A stretch of DNA of 9,604 nt from Candidatus Moraniibacteriota bacterium (GCA_014729445.1 WJJX01000028.1:1-9604), one strand, 5' to 3'; shown: positions 1-8,337, counted from the stretch's first letter. The notes: generated by a model from the sequence alone, not told the origin. Numbers and translations are program-made.

Positions 1-101
1 CCCTGTCTCGTCGCTCGAGAGCGCCGAGACAGGGAGGGGATGACCCGAGAGGATTTTTGAGCCGGGGGTCGTAGCAGGGGTTTGGGGATTGATTCACTCA
101 T
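1..101. other. GC-rich hairpin-forming spacer, possible dispersed repeat or RNA gene end
   Basis: Bases 1-90 are about 63% G+C (57 of 90), in sharp contrast to the AT-rich gaps elsewhere. Bases 1-10 (CCCTGTCTCG) pair perfectly with 25-34 (CGAGACAGGG), and inside them 12-15 (CGCT) pairs with 20-23 (AGCG) around a CGAG loop, so 1-34 folds into one long hairpin. A weaker GACCC/GGGTC pairing joins 42-46 with 66-70. No T-run follows the hairpin on the plus strand. A minus-strand frame is open from an ATG at 101 to the left edge (34 codons, rich in Arg, Ser and Pro), but its composition looks like a chance reading of structured DNA. It could be a dispersed palindromic repeat, the end of a structured RNA, or part of a gene beyond the edge. 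I do not recognise a known RNA family. Confidence 0.4.
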
Positions 102-104
102 ACA

Positions 105-134
105 AAAAAACCACCGATAACTCGGTGGTTTTTT
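105..134 (-). terminator. Rho-independent terminator, probably bidirectional
   Basis: The arm AAAAAACCACCGA (105-117), a 4-base loop TAAC, and the arm TCGGTGGTTTTTT (122-134) form a perfect 13-bp stem whose GC core is flanked by A and T runs. Read on the minus strand it begins about 21 bases after the stop codon at 156-158 and ends in seven T, so it should end the transcript of the five-gene cluster. The A run on the other side lets it work for plus-strand transcription as well. Confidence 0.9.
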
Positions 135-155
135 ATATAGAAATTCAATCCAACT

Positions 156-2657
156 CTAATTCCCTTCAAATATAGTACTCTCTATCTCTTGCGGATAAAC
201 ACATTCTTCTGAAAGCTCAGTTCCATCATTGCTCCTACAGAACCATTTTAACTGAGTCCCTGATGGCGGTTCTGGACAAGTACTCGTATTATAACCAGGC
301 GGCGTTAAACTAAATGAATCAACACTTCCTGAATTGGTACATAGGGCTTCACACGGTTGATCCCAATCATAATTAGCATCCGGAATATTACAATCCGAAG
401 GTTGATCGGGATCTCCAATAGGAATCTCAGGATTATCAGTTACCGCAGCAAGACAAGTAACCAAAGTGCCATCCTCGGGTTTCGAATCAAGCACTCCCGC
501 CGCACAATTCCAAGCAAATACTACTGTTTCACCGGCTTCCTCCTCTTTCTTAATCGCATTTTCAATTGCCGAAGCTATATCTTTACCGTCGATCGTATCA
601 GCCGACTCTCCTTCTAAGTAACCCAAATATAAATCCTCGTCGCCCTCAAGTATTTGAGCTGCATAACCTTCAACACATAAATCATCCGAACTAAGATTTT
701 CCTCATCTCCTCTAATATAATTTTTAGGCGAATTCACATTTCCAATCCGACCACAGGCAGAAGAAGCGGTTGAAGTCTCGGCTCTAAAAGTATCTTCTCC
801 CACTACACACTGAAAAGCCACATTACATTCGACCTTATAATAATATTTCTTCTCAATCTGAGCTATAAAAACCTGACCCGCATCATTACCTCGAGTAACT
901 TCAAATTCTAACTCAACTCTATACCCGACCACATAAGGATTGTTATCGCAATCAGAAGCGGCGAAATAAGTATGGCTATTCCCTAAATTAGACAAATCAT
1001 TATATTGAATGTCCCCCCCAACCGGACCATGAAAAGTGGTAATATTTCCACCGGTCAAGGCAAAGTTGCCGCAAGTTGTATAAGTTAAAGGAGTCGAATT
1101 GATCTCGATTTCATTGCCGGGAGTTAAAATAACTGCGGCATTCTGATTATCCAGCGTCGGAAGGAGCGAAGCCGGACTAACATTAACCGAAAAACTGTCG
1201 TCATGATTCCAGTCGATATCGCCTCCCAAATCAATGTCCGTCACCCTGAATGTCTCTGCTTGAGCTTGATCCAAGTTAACCGAAAACATCAAGCCCGCGG
1301 CTAAAACCGAGATTAAAAACATCATTACTCCTTTGGTTTTGTTTCCTCTGTTTCTCATAAAGAAAATTAATAATACAATTACTAAAATTAAAGTGATTAC
1401 TCCCAAAATTATTAATTTGATTGTCAAATCAGATTTATCCGGCTGAGTCAAAAGGCCCTCTCTTAAATCCTCCTTTTTTTCGGTTCTAATCGAAATACTT
1501 TGTAATTCGTCGTTTTTCATCGCAAGCACCCGGCCCTCATCATCCATAATTTTGGCACTGATCATCGGATCCTTACATTCGGCAATCGTCTTGGCTTTTA
1601 AGGTTACCGCTCCCGGACTTCTAGGGTCCAGGTTCTGTTCTGTTTCCAATATACACTCTTTGTTGTTTGAATCAACCACGTTTATTTTTGCCTTTAATCC
1701 CGGCAAATCGGTCGGGCCGAATCTAGAACCTGGAAAAGAATCGGCTGAAGGGCTCCAGGAAAATTCAACCTCCAGATTATCTCCTTTCTTGTAATAATCC
1801 TTGTTCAAATTAAGATTATTAATCGTCGCGCTGGCGCCTCTTAGAACGTATTGAAAAAAGACCGAATTGGAAACAGTTTTGCCCCCATCCTCCAAAATCA
1901 GCTTGACATGATAAGCTTGAGGATCGACCGCTTTTGGAACCACAAAGGAAAAAGTCTTTTCCTCTCCAGAGGCAAGCTCTAAAGTTTGAGCCTCGATTTC
2001 GGCAACTTTGACCTTTGCCCCGGCTTTACTTCTGTAATTGGTTTCAAATTTGACGGCAGCCGTTATCGGACCGCCCTGATTCTTGACAGCGCATTCAATT
2101 TTTAATTCCTCATCGGAATTAACGTCCACTCCATGCATCAAGGGGAACTCCTCTTCGCCCACCAGCATTTTACAAGTTCTCGGATCAATCTCGAGGTAAT
2201 CTCCGCTGCCTTCAAGGGTTACCGTCTTAAACTTATAAGAAGCCAAAGGCAGACCTTCGGAGTTTTTCAAATTCAAATACAAATCAAACTCGCCGTTTAA
2301 AAAAGAAGGCGCTGAGAAATCTATTTGCTTTGTAATGGTTCTGTTCTCTCCCAAATCGAGGGACGCCGGATAGGTATAACTGTCGATGGCATCGTATAAA
2401 TCACCTTTCCTAAACAAACTTACAGTATATTTGACTCCCGGCTGAACTCCTTTTCCGTTAAAAACAGTGAATCTCAAGGTTAGATCATTTCCGGTCTGGG
2501 AAATGATTTTCGCTTCGTCAATGTTTACATTGGCGACTGTTTCAAATTCCACCTCGATCACCTCTTCCTCCTGAGCATATCCTTTTAATCCAAAAGATAG
2601 ACTTACAACAATTAAAAGAACAGCCAGGAATAAATATTTTATTTTTTTGATCCGCAT
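156..2657 (-). CDS. Exported two-ectodomain protein: Ig-like region, two TM segments, Cys-rich modules
   Basis: Surface protein of unknown function, 833 residues. Residues 1-28 form a Sec signal peptide (RIKK, hydrophobic core, cleavage near GYA|Q). Residues 30-400 are beta-rich and Ig/CARDB-like, with cysteines 162, 189, 335 and 361. A transmembrane helix (about 411-434) is followed by the basic loop RNRGNKTKG, a second hydrophobic stretch (444-462) and the signal-peptidase-like AQA|E at 465-468. The rest is a beta-rich domain (468-610) and two cysteine modules: C635/C661/W-N-C718/C735 and C756/C773/W-F-C807/C819, plus extra cysteines 769 and 794. The ectodomain is paralogous to that of the 999-residue gene: QAYH, then VFFQYV, SATIN and KDYYKKG, against QAYH, VFFHYV, SATIN and KDFYKKG there. 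It is last in the cluster, has its own likely promoter, and is followed by a terminator. The ATG at 2657 is chosen because it gives a complete signal peptide; no Shine-Dalgarno is visible, only an A-rich leader. It is the only complete protein here whose last module keeps its fourth cysteine. Confidence 0.95.
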   Translation of the reverse strand: MRIKKIKYLFLAVLLIVVSLSFGLKGYAQEEEVIEVEFETVANVNIDEAKIISQTGNDLTLRFTVFNGKGVQPGVKYTVSLFRKGDLYDAIDSYTYPASLDLGENRTITKQIDFSAPSFLNGEFDLYLNLKNSEGLPLASYKFKTVTLEGSGDYLEIDPRTCKMLVGEEEFPLMHGVDVNSDEELKIECAVKNQGGPITAAVKFETNYRSKAGAKVKVAEIEAQTLELASGEEKTFSFVVPKAVDPQAYHVKLILEDGGKTVSNSVFFQYVLRGASATINNLNLNKDYYKKGDNLEVEFSWSPSADSFPGSRFGPTDLPGLKAKINVVDSNNKECILETEQNLDPRSPGAVTLKAKTIAECKDPMISAKIMDDEGRVLAMKNDELQSISIRTEKKEDLREGLLTQPDKSDLTIKLIILGVITLILVIVLLIFFMRNRGNKTKGVMMFLISVLAAGLMFSVNLDQAQAETFRVTDIDLGGDIDWNHDDSFSVNVSPASLLPTLDNQNAAVILTPGNEIEINSTPLTYTTCGNFALTGGNITTFHGPVGGDIQYNDLSNLGNSHTYFAASDCDNNPYVVGYRVELEFEVTRGNDAGQVFIAQIEKKYYYKVECNVAFQCVVGEDTFRAETSTASSACGRIGNVNSPKNYIRGDEENLSSDDLCVEGYAAQILEGDEDLYLGYLEGESADTIDGKDIASAIENAIKKEEEAGETVVFAWNCAAGVLDSKPEDGTLVTCLAAVTDNPEIPIGDPDQPSDCNIPDANYDWDQPCEALCTNSGSVDSFSLTPPGYNTSTCPEPPSGTQLKWFCRSNDGTELSEECVYPQEIESTIFEGN

Positions 2658-2722
2658 CTTTTTGTTTTTTATTTATTTATATTTTAAATTTTCAATAATA
2701 AATTATTTGACTCTTAAAACTA

Positions 2723-2751
2723 ATTTTACAGTTTACTCAATAAATAGTCAA
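2723..2751 (-). promoter_or_regulatory. Sigma70-type promoter before the 833-residue gene
   Basis: On the minus strand TTGACT (2751-2746) is separated by exactly 17 bases from TAAAAT (2728-2723), each matching 5 of 6 consensus positions. Initiation would fall near 2716, giving a leader of about 60 A/T-rich bases before the ATG at 2657. It lies in the 107-bp gap, the longest in the cluster, suggesting that the last gene can be transcribed independently of the upstream ones. AT-rich DNA produces such matches by chance, but the exact spacing and position favour a real promoter. Confidence 0.6.
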
Positions 2752-2764
2752 CATTAAATTATAT

Positions 2765-5287
2765 CTACGGTTTCCAAGTGTCATCGCAAGTCCATTGATA
2801 AATTACATTGTCGCCTTGTTTAATAATATTAACCTTGCCTTCCGAATTTAATTCAGCCGCTGTTTTTCCATTGTTGCAGAGATCTGTAGCGGAATTAAAC
2901 TCTTCGAGATTGTTTATTCCCCGTTCGGCGGCCGGACCGCATCCTAATTCTCCGTCTGTGGGTCCTCTGGTTAAAGTCGCCTCACAATCGTCATCGCCAC
3001 AACTCCATTGCCATTTATAAACCTCCACCAAATTGGTCTCTGAGATTAAAACCAAGGAAGGCTCGGACGGAACTGGCTCAATTTCATCTTCGCAAAGGCC
3101 GAAAAGATCAGCATCGGCATAAAAAGCAGCCTCGGTTGAATAATAATTCCCATCGCATTCGCTATTACACAAACTTTGATCGCCGCCGTCTTCAAGGAAA
3201 GCCAAACAACTTCCGGCTTGATCGTTATATACCGAACATTCCTCTTCGGATAAATTGCCGTTTTCGTCCTGGCATCTCCAATAATGAATATTATCTTCAA
3301 ACCTATACTGCACTACCTCATCCGATCCGTTACAGGCCAGATTATTCGGCCATAAAGCCTCCACCTCAGCAACTATAGGCCCGCACTCGGGATAAACGGT
3401 TTGACTTTCGACAAAAGCCCGGCAGACATTGGAAGCTAAAAGCTCGGTTTCTTTATTGGCCGAACAAAGCTTGACTTCCGTCGGATTAACCATCTCATCT
3501 CCGCAGATCCAGCTCCAAGCGCCTCTTGATTCGCTTATCGTAACAAACTGACCGTCGCCGGAACACAAATCGGAAAAATTATTGCTCGGTGCCAGCAAAT
3601 CATCTATATCATCGAAAGTCGCTCCATTTTTCGAACTGTTGCATTCAACCGCGGCCTGGGCCTGATTTAAATAAACAAAAAAAGAAAAAACCGAAATAAT
3701 TATGGCAAGCAATAAATTTATCTTCCCTGACTCCTTTTTTTCTTTTTGATCTTTGTTCTCTTTTTTAGCTTCTTTCATTTTTTTATCTACAGAATTTAAC
3801 TTAACCGAAGTATTTTTATCTTGTTTTCTTTTCTTAATAATCAAACCCGCAATTAATAATAAAATAACCAAACCGGCCAAAATGGCAAGCGCCTTATAAA
3901 CATAGGAACCTTTAGCGCCTTTTAATTTATCCCCAATCGAGCCTAAAACACCTCGACTGCAGTATTCCTCTCCCAATTTTTCACAGTCGTAATTAAGACT
4001 GGCCTGATCCAAAACCACCCCTTCGGAATCCTTTATCCAAACATCCAAAAGAAGGTTTGAATTATCCTCCTGAGGCTCATATTCGCTCTCCAAAGCTATA
4101 AGACCGCTATCAACCTGTTTATTATACTCAAACCTTTCAATGGTAGGAGAACTCCCTTCTGCCCCGGCCTTTCTCAATTCCAATTCTATATTATACTCTT
4201 CGCCCAAACCCGGCTGGACGGCGTATTTATTATAGATCTCCTCTAATAAAGCGTTCTTTTTTTCCACTCCTTTATCTTTAATAGCCAAATTTTCTCTAGC
4301 AAGCAATTCTTCGGGATAAATAAAATCGTTTATCAAAAGACTGCTCAGACAAACCTTTACCCCGGTTTTGCTTCCCTGCTTCAAGGGAAAATTGAAAAGA
4401 TTGACGTAATTTAAATCGCTAAAAGACGCCCCCTTCTTAATTATTCTGACATTGACTATGGACTTTAAATCGCCGTAATTAAAAATAAAACTGATCAAAT
4501 TAACCGGATAATCATTGGCTTTTAATTCGTATAAAAGCTCTTTGCTTTCACCTTTTTCCAATCGAACCGCCTCATCTTGAGCTTCGATCAGATTATTCTC
4601 CACAAGAGACACATCGGAACTATAGCTTCGAATCTTAACCAGGCTGTTTTGACTGACCAAAGTGTTATTTTTCACCGGAATAGTCATTTTAATACTCTGG
4701 CCGGAATCTACAAGAACCGTCTCTCCCTTAACAACGGCGCCGTTAACCTTGACTGCTTTTCGATCAATCTCAAGCTCTCCAAAATCACGAGCTCCTCCGG
4801 TTACCTTAAAATCAAATTCTCCTGCCGTCTGTTTATCGCTAAAGACCAAACCGTTCAGGTTGAATTTTCCAAAACTTTGAGCATATACGGCTATTCGATA
4901 ATTGCCCGAATTAATTTCCGCCGGCACTTCCCATAAGAAATTGGTTTTCTTTTCCTCCTTAGGCAAAATATTTAAATTCTTATTCAAATAAAACTGATCA
5001 ACAATATTCATAATTTCGCTGCCGTCGTCGGAAATACTATAAACTCTCAGATAAAAATTGACATCCGCAATAACTTTCCTGGACTTGTTCTTCAAATTAA
5101 AAGTCAGAGGAATGGTTTCACCTTTGGAAAAACCTTCCTTAGTCGCCGTCACATCAACACCAAGATTTCCATATAAATAATCATCAAAACAGGAAGAGGG
5201 ATTAAGTTCCACAGCTTTTGAAAAATGAACCGGTAATATCAATATGGTGATAAAAACCAGTATTCCAATTTTAATTTTGTCGATCAT
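2765..5287 (-). CDS. Exported two-ectodomain protein with Lys-rich loop and Cys-rich modules
   Basis: Surface protein of unknown function, 840 residues. Residues 1-25 form a signal peptide (IDKIK, hydrophobic core, cleavage near SKA|V). Residues 26-460 are beta-rich; phrases such as KGETIPLTFNLKNKS, and the later IKMTIPVKNNT, suggest CARDB/Ig-like folds, with cysteines 33, 313, 435 and 443. A transmembrane helix at about 464-484 is followed by a long, very Lys-rich loop (485-522), a second hydrophobic segment (523-540) and NQAQA|A (541-546). The C-terminal part has four modules: C549/C575/W-I-C595/C608, C635/C652/W-R-C672/C684, C711/C732/W-S-C763/C768, and C783/C804/W-T-C834, the last ending six residues after C834 without a fourth cysteine. 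The layout matches both large neighbours, but I could not align its ectodomain with theirs by eye. It follows the 999-residue gene by 50 bp and is probably cotranscribed. The ATG at 5287 gives a full signal peptide; the leader is A-rich with no Shine-Dalgarno. Confidence 0.95.
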   Translation of the reverse strand: MIDKIKIGILVFITILILPVHFSKAVELNPSSCFDDYLYGNLGVDVTATKEGFSKGETIPLTFNLKNKSRKVIADVNFYLRVYSISDDGSEIMNIVDQFYLNKNLNILPKEEKKTNFLWEVPAEINSGNYRIAVYAQSFGKFNLNGLVFSDKQTAGEFDFKVTGGARDFGELEIDRKAVKVNGAVVKGETVLVDSGQSIKMTIPVKNNTLVSQNSLVKIRSYSSDVSLVENNLIEAQDEAVRLEKGESKELLYELKANDYPVNLISFIFNYGDLKSIVNVRIIKKGASFSDLNYVNLFNFPLKQGSKTGVKVCLSSLLINDFIYPEELLARENLAIKDKGVEKKNALLEEIYNKYAVQPGLGEEYNIELELRKAGAEGSSPTIERFEYNKQVDSGLIALESEYEPQEDNSNLLLDVWIKDSEGVVLDQASLNYDCEKLGEEYCSRGVLGSIGDKLKGAKGSYVYKALAILAGLVILLLIAGLIIKKRKQDKNTSVKLNSVDKKMKEAKKENKDQKEKKESGKINLLLAIIISVFSFFVYLNQAQAAVECNSSKNGATFDDIDDLLAPSNNFSDLCSGDGQFVTISESRGAWSWICGDEMVNPTEVKLCSANKETELLASNVCRAFVESQTVYPECGPIVAEVEALWPNNLACNGSDEVVQYRFEDNIHYWRCQDENGNLSEEECSVYNDQAGSCLAFLEDGGDQSLCNSECDGNYYSTEAAFYADADLFGLCEDEIEPVPSEPSLVLISETNLVEVYKWQWSCGDDDCEATLTRGPTDGELGCGPAAERGINNLEEFNSATDLCNNGKTAAELNSEGKVNIIKQGDNVIYQWTCDDTWKP

Positions 5288-5317
5288 TTTTAATTTTTAT
5301 TTTGTTAATTTAAATAA

Positions 5318-5335
5318 AATCAGCTTCTGATTATA
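5318..5335 (-). promoter_or_regulatory. Possible -10 box overlapping a small hairpin
   Basis: In the 50-bp gap upstream of the 840-residue gene the minus strand reads TATAAT (5335-5330), a perfect -10 match. The best-placed -35 (TGGAGC, 5358-5353, 17-base spacing) matches only 3 of 6 and lies inside the preceding coding sequence. AATCAG (5332-5327) and CTGATT (5323-5318) form a 6-bp stem with a 3-base loop followed by a T-rich run, which might act as a weak terminator. Either could be chance in AT-rich DNA. Confidence 0.2.
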
Positions 5336-5337
5336 AA

Positions 5338-8337
5338 TTATTCGCATTCCCAGCTCCAGCCGCTTCCGGGATGAAAAGTAAAATTGTCTATCTCTCCATC
5401 CTTGCATAACTCATTTTGCCTTAATTCATCTTCATCTTCAAAGGTGTTTTGATCATTAGGGGTTTGTGAAATAAAATCGGACTCGCATTCGGGTTCCAGC
5501 TGCGGCTCAAGCCAACGGGCTTCGCAAAGATCGGATTCAAACCCTTCCTCTTCACACGACCAGGTGACAGTTCTTGTCACATCGTTGGAAGAAATATTGG
5601 CTGCGGTTGCTCCGTCGGTACAGCCACTTACTTCGATCTCTTCAATTAAGATCTCTTTGCTGTCGTAAGCCGAATTATTTTCTATATTCGAATTACAAAA
5701 TTCCCCTTTTGGAATATTATAACCAAGATAGCATACTTCTGAAATTTTGTTAATATTATCCGGATCATCGACACACTTCCACTCCCATCTGTCTCCCACA
5801 ATTTTTGGATAACCCGGGTACATAAATCCCTCCTCGCACCCTCCATCCAAAGTACCGCCAAAAAGATTTTCAACCAACTGGTCGACCGAAGAATAGGAAA
5901 TCTCTGACTGTTCTGTGGTCGGAGGTTTACAAACTGGTTCAACAGAAGGCGGTTCTTCCAACGGTACAAAACATCTTTCGCTCATCTTCTGTCCGTCTTC
6001 ATCTTGGCAATACCACTCTACATACAATTCTTCACTGTTTTGTTTCGGGTAACCCGGAACCATAAAAGAATCAACGCATAAATCACTCCAGTCAACATCC
6101 ACCTGAGAATAAAAAAGATCTTCCATAGAAGAAAATTTCTCCTGGGAATCCAATTCTACACATTCAGGTTCGGGCGTAGGCACATCGCAGGGTACCGAAA
6201 AACTAAGCTCCCCCTCCCGGGTATCCGACACATCGCAGGCTACCTCGAATGTATTCTTTGAACGCGACATTCTGGTCGAAATAGTATATTTTATCAAATG
6301 ATTTCCACAGCCCCTGGCATCAAATTCCACCTTATTATATCCGGAGTGAATCTGCCTCTCTTTTCCTTGAATATCTATTATGTTTTTCTCTTCCGATCCT
6401 TCATCCCAGACATATTCGGCATCAATTTTGCTCCAAAAAATCGCATTAGAACATTCGGTTGACTCAAGATAAGTATTAGCTACAATAATTTTATTGCCCT
6501 TAACCGTCACCCCCATAACGCCTTCAAACCTCATACAGCCCCAGCAAGGATCCCTATAAGAAGTTGGCGTTCTATAATTCATCCAACAGAAACTGCTGCC
6601 GCAGTACCACATTGCAAAATTCGGTAACCACATAGTCTTTCCCAAATACACTCCGTCTACGCATAAATTATCAAAATCTTCATCGGTCGGCTTTTCTCCA
6701 GAATATAATGCTTTCGGAAGACCTTGGCCTTTACCTTCATAAAAATTGCCCAAAACCTCAGAGTTGCATTGGCTCGTCTCGGCATCTGCCGACCAAGTAT
6801 GCCTGTTGCTGCCCACATCACAATTGTTTGGATCATAACATTCAGCCGTAGTGTCTGCCCCGGTCATAGTATTACAATCCAAATACACCATAAAATCTTC
6901 CGAGGATTCAAAAGCCTCAACTCCGCGGTTATAAAGAAAAAACAAAGAAAGGCTAAACAGGGATAAAAACAATATTTTAATAATAATATTGTTTTTATGC
7001 TTACGCGCTCTTAAAAATTTAACAATCAATAAAACTATAACCAAAATTATAAAACCGCCCGCTCCCATATATATAACTAATCTATTTCCAATCAAATAAT
7101 CAAACCAGTTGGCCTTTGGCTCCTCTCCTGCGCCGACGGCTTCAATCTCAGAGGAGGAAACAACCTCCATTTGATTAGCATAATTCGATTTTATCAAAGA
7201 TTCTTTCTCAAATAAAAGATTATCGTCATTATCATATATATAGGTAAATACCTGGGGATCTGGACAATCAAGCTTTGATTCTAATTCATAAACCTCTCTG
7301 CCTCCATCCGCCAAATCAAAACGTTGCTTTTCAACACAATTTGCTCCTTCAGCATTTTTCACCTCCAATTCTAAATATCCCCTGATAGCAGAATCAAACT
7401 GACTGTCCTCTCCATTTCTCGCTCCGTTGAAACTGGACGCTTTGCCGGAAACCTCATAATCTATCTTAATGATTTCCCCCTTTTTATAAAAATCCTTATC
7501 CAATACAACCTTATTAATTGTCGCGCTCTCTCCAAAGATCACATAATGAAAGAATACTTGATTGGAAGCTTGGTCGAAATCCAGACTTGCGTGATAGGCC
7601 TGTGGAGGTAAATCGTCGGGAATCCTAAATTCGATTTCTTTTATCTCGCCCGCCTGAAACAAGACTTCGGAATTTCCAAAAAGCTCATTCTCTTTAATCT
7701 TTTCACCCTCTAAGGTCCTTAGAAAAATATCAAAATGAGGAACAGCCGTTAAAGTTCGAGCTGCTTTATTCTCAACTTCACAGACAATAAATAAATCCTC
7801 CTCCTCTTTTTTTATATCCACTCCCTGCAACAAGGAATAATAATCATCTTCCCCGCTGACTGTTAATCTACAGGTGTCTTTTTTAAACTCCAGATACTGG
7901 CCGTCGCCATCCAGACTGACTTCACCTAAATAATTAAAGGCCAGAGGAGATCCGGAAGAATCGTTGACCTCCAAAAACAAATCATGGGAACCGTTAAAAT
8001 AATTGGGAATTTCAAATTCTATTTCCTCCACCCGGGAATCGTTTTGCCCCAGGGACTCTACTCTCTTGGAAAAGAGAAGATATTCTCTTGCCTTGATCTC
8101 AGGATCGGTCAAATAAACACTATATCCGATATTGGAAACAGTATTCTCTTTATTCTCTAATTTAAAAATTAAACTGTGATTATTTTCGGTTATCTTTTCC
8201 AGTTCCACCGCCTTTATCTGAAAATCTTCCGCCACATGGACTTCATTGGCGGATAAAGCATTAACCTGCGCAAAAAAAAGGATAAACAATATTAAAAATA
8301 TTTTTAAATAATGATTTTTTAAACTTTTTATACCCAT
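5338..8337 (-). CDS. Exported two-ectodomain protein: Ig-like region, two TM segments, five Cys modules
   Basis: Largest protein here, 999 residues, function unknown. Residues 1-30 form a signal peptide (GIKSLKNHYLK, long hydrophobic core, cleavage near NALSA|N). The beta-rich ectodomain (about 31-400) is paralogous to that of the 833-residue gene, with cysteines 156, 186, 334 and 358 at matching places. A transmembrane helix at about 419-442 is followed by the basic loop RARKHKNN, a second hydrophobic segment (451-469) and a GVEA|F site (472-476). A Cys/Trp-rich stretch (C524/C559/W-Y-C579/C584, plus C598 and C601) and a beta-rich domain (600-720) precede four modules: C726/C754/C777/C789, C803/C834/C855/C869, C881/C906/C928/C938, and C951/C978/C998, ending WSWECE. 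The last three are collinear with the end of the partial gene at 8773-9604. The ATG at 8337 gives a complete signal peptide; no Shine-Dalgarno is seen. Envelope location is well supported; an adhesin or surface-structure role is inference. Confidence 0.95.
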   Translation of the reverse strand: MGIKSLKNHYLKIFLILFILFFAQVNALSANEVHVAEDFQIKAVELEKITENNHSLIFKLENKENTVSNIGYSVYLTDPEIKAREYLLFSKRVESLGQNDSRVEEIEFEIPNYFNGSHDLFLEVNDSSGSPLAFNYLGEVSLDGDGQYLEFKKDTCRLTVSGEDDYYSLLQGVDIKKEEEDLFIVCEVENKAARTLTAVPHFDIFLRTLEGEKIKENELFGNSEVLFQAGEIKEIEFRIPDDLPPQAYHASLDFDQASNQVFFHYVIFGESATINKVVLDKDFYKKGEIIKIDYEVSGKASSFNGARNGEDSQFDSAIRGYLELEVKNAEGANCVEKQRFDLADGGREVYELESKLDCPDPQVFTYIYDNDDNLLFEKESLIKSNYANQMEVVSSSEIEAVGAGEEPKANWFDYLIGNRLVIYMGAGGFIILVIVLLIVKFLRARKHKNNIIIKILFLSLFSLSLFFLYNRGVEAFESSEDFMVYLDCNTMTGADTTAECYDPNNCDVGSNRHTWSADAETSQCNSEVLGNFYEGKGQGLPKALYSGEKPTDEDFDNLCVDGVYLGKTMWLPNFAMWYCGSSFCWMNYRTPTSYRDPCWGCMRFEGVMGVTVKGNKIIVANTYLESTECSNAIFWSKIDAEYVWDEGSEEKNIIDIQGKERQIHSGYNKVEFDARGCGNHLIKYTISTRMSRSKNTFEVACDVSDTREGELSFSVPCDVPTPEPECVELDSQEKFSSMEDLFYSQVDVDWSDLCVDSFMVPGYPKQNSEELYVEWYCQDEDGQKMSERCFVPLEEPPSVEPVCKPPTTEQSEISYSSVDQLVENLFGGTLDGGCEEGFMYPGYPKIVGDRWEWKCVDDPDNINKISEVCYLGYNIPKGEFCNSNIENNSAYDSKEILIEEIEVSGCTDGATAANISSNDVTRTVTWSCEEEGFESDLCEARWLEPQLEPECESDFISQTPNDQNTFEDEDELRQNELCKDGEIDNFTFHPGSGWSWECE
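5341..5456 (-). repeat. Duplicated C-terminal module DNA, copy 1 (partner 8776-8891)
   Basis: This 116-bp stretch encodes the last 39 residues of the 999-residue protein, through DNFTFHPGSGWSWECE. It matches 8776-8891 at all but about nine positions without gaps. Most synonymous positions are unchanged, so the two copies were duplicated or homogenised recently. Confidence 0.85.
5741..5829 (-). repeat. Near-identical module DNA, copy 1 (partner 9176-9264)
   Basis: This 89-bp segment differs from 9176-9264 at a single base (5803), and the first 62 bp are identical. It encodes the part of a module from FMYPGYPKIVGDRWEWKC to NINKIS. Identity at synonymous sites points to a recent duplication or gene conversion rather than protein-level selection alone. 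Confidence 0.9.

Noticed and set aside
1..101. Partial minus-strand gene starting at the ATG at 99-101
   Set aside because: The open 34 codons lie wholly in hairpin-rich GC DNA with Arg/Ser/Pro bias and no similarity to the neighbours; not supportable as a gene from this window.
357..617. Plus-strand open frame of 86 codons
   Set aside because: It lies opposite the 833-residue gene, has a low-complexity Ile/Arg composition, and has no recognisable domain; other plus-strand frames (1552-1794, 2808-3020, 4577-4936, 6724-6966, 8884-9084) are likewise antisense shadows.
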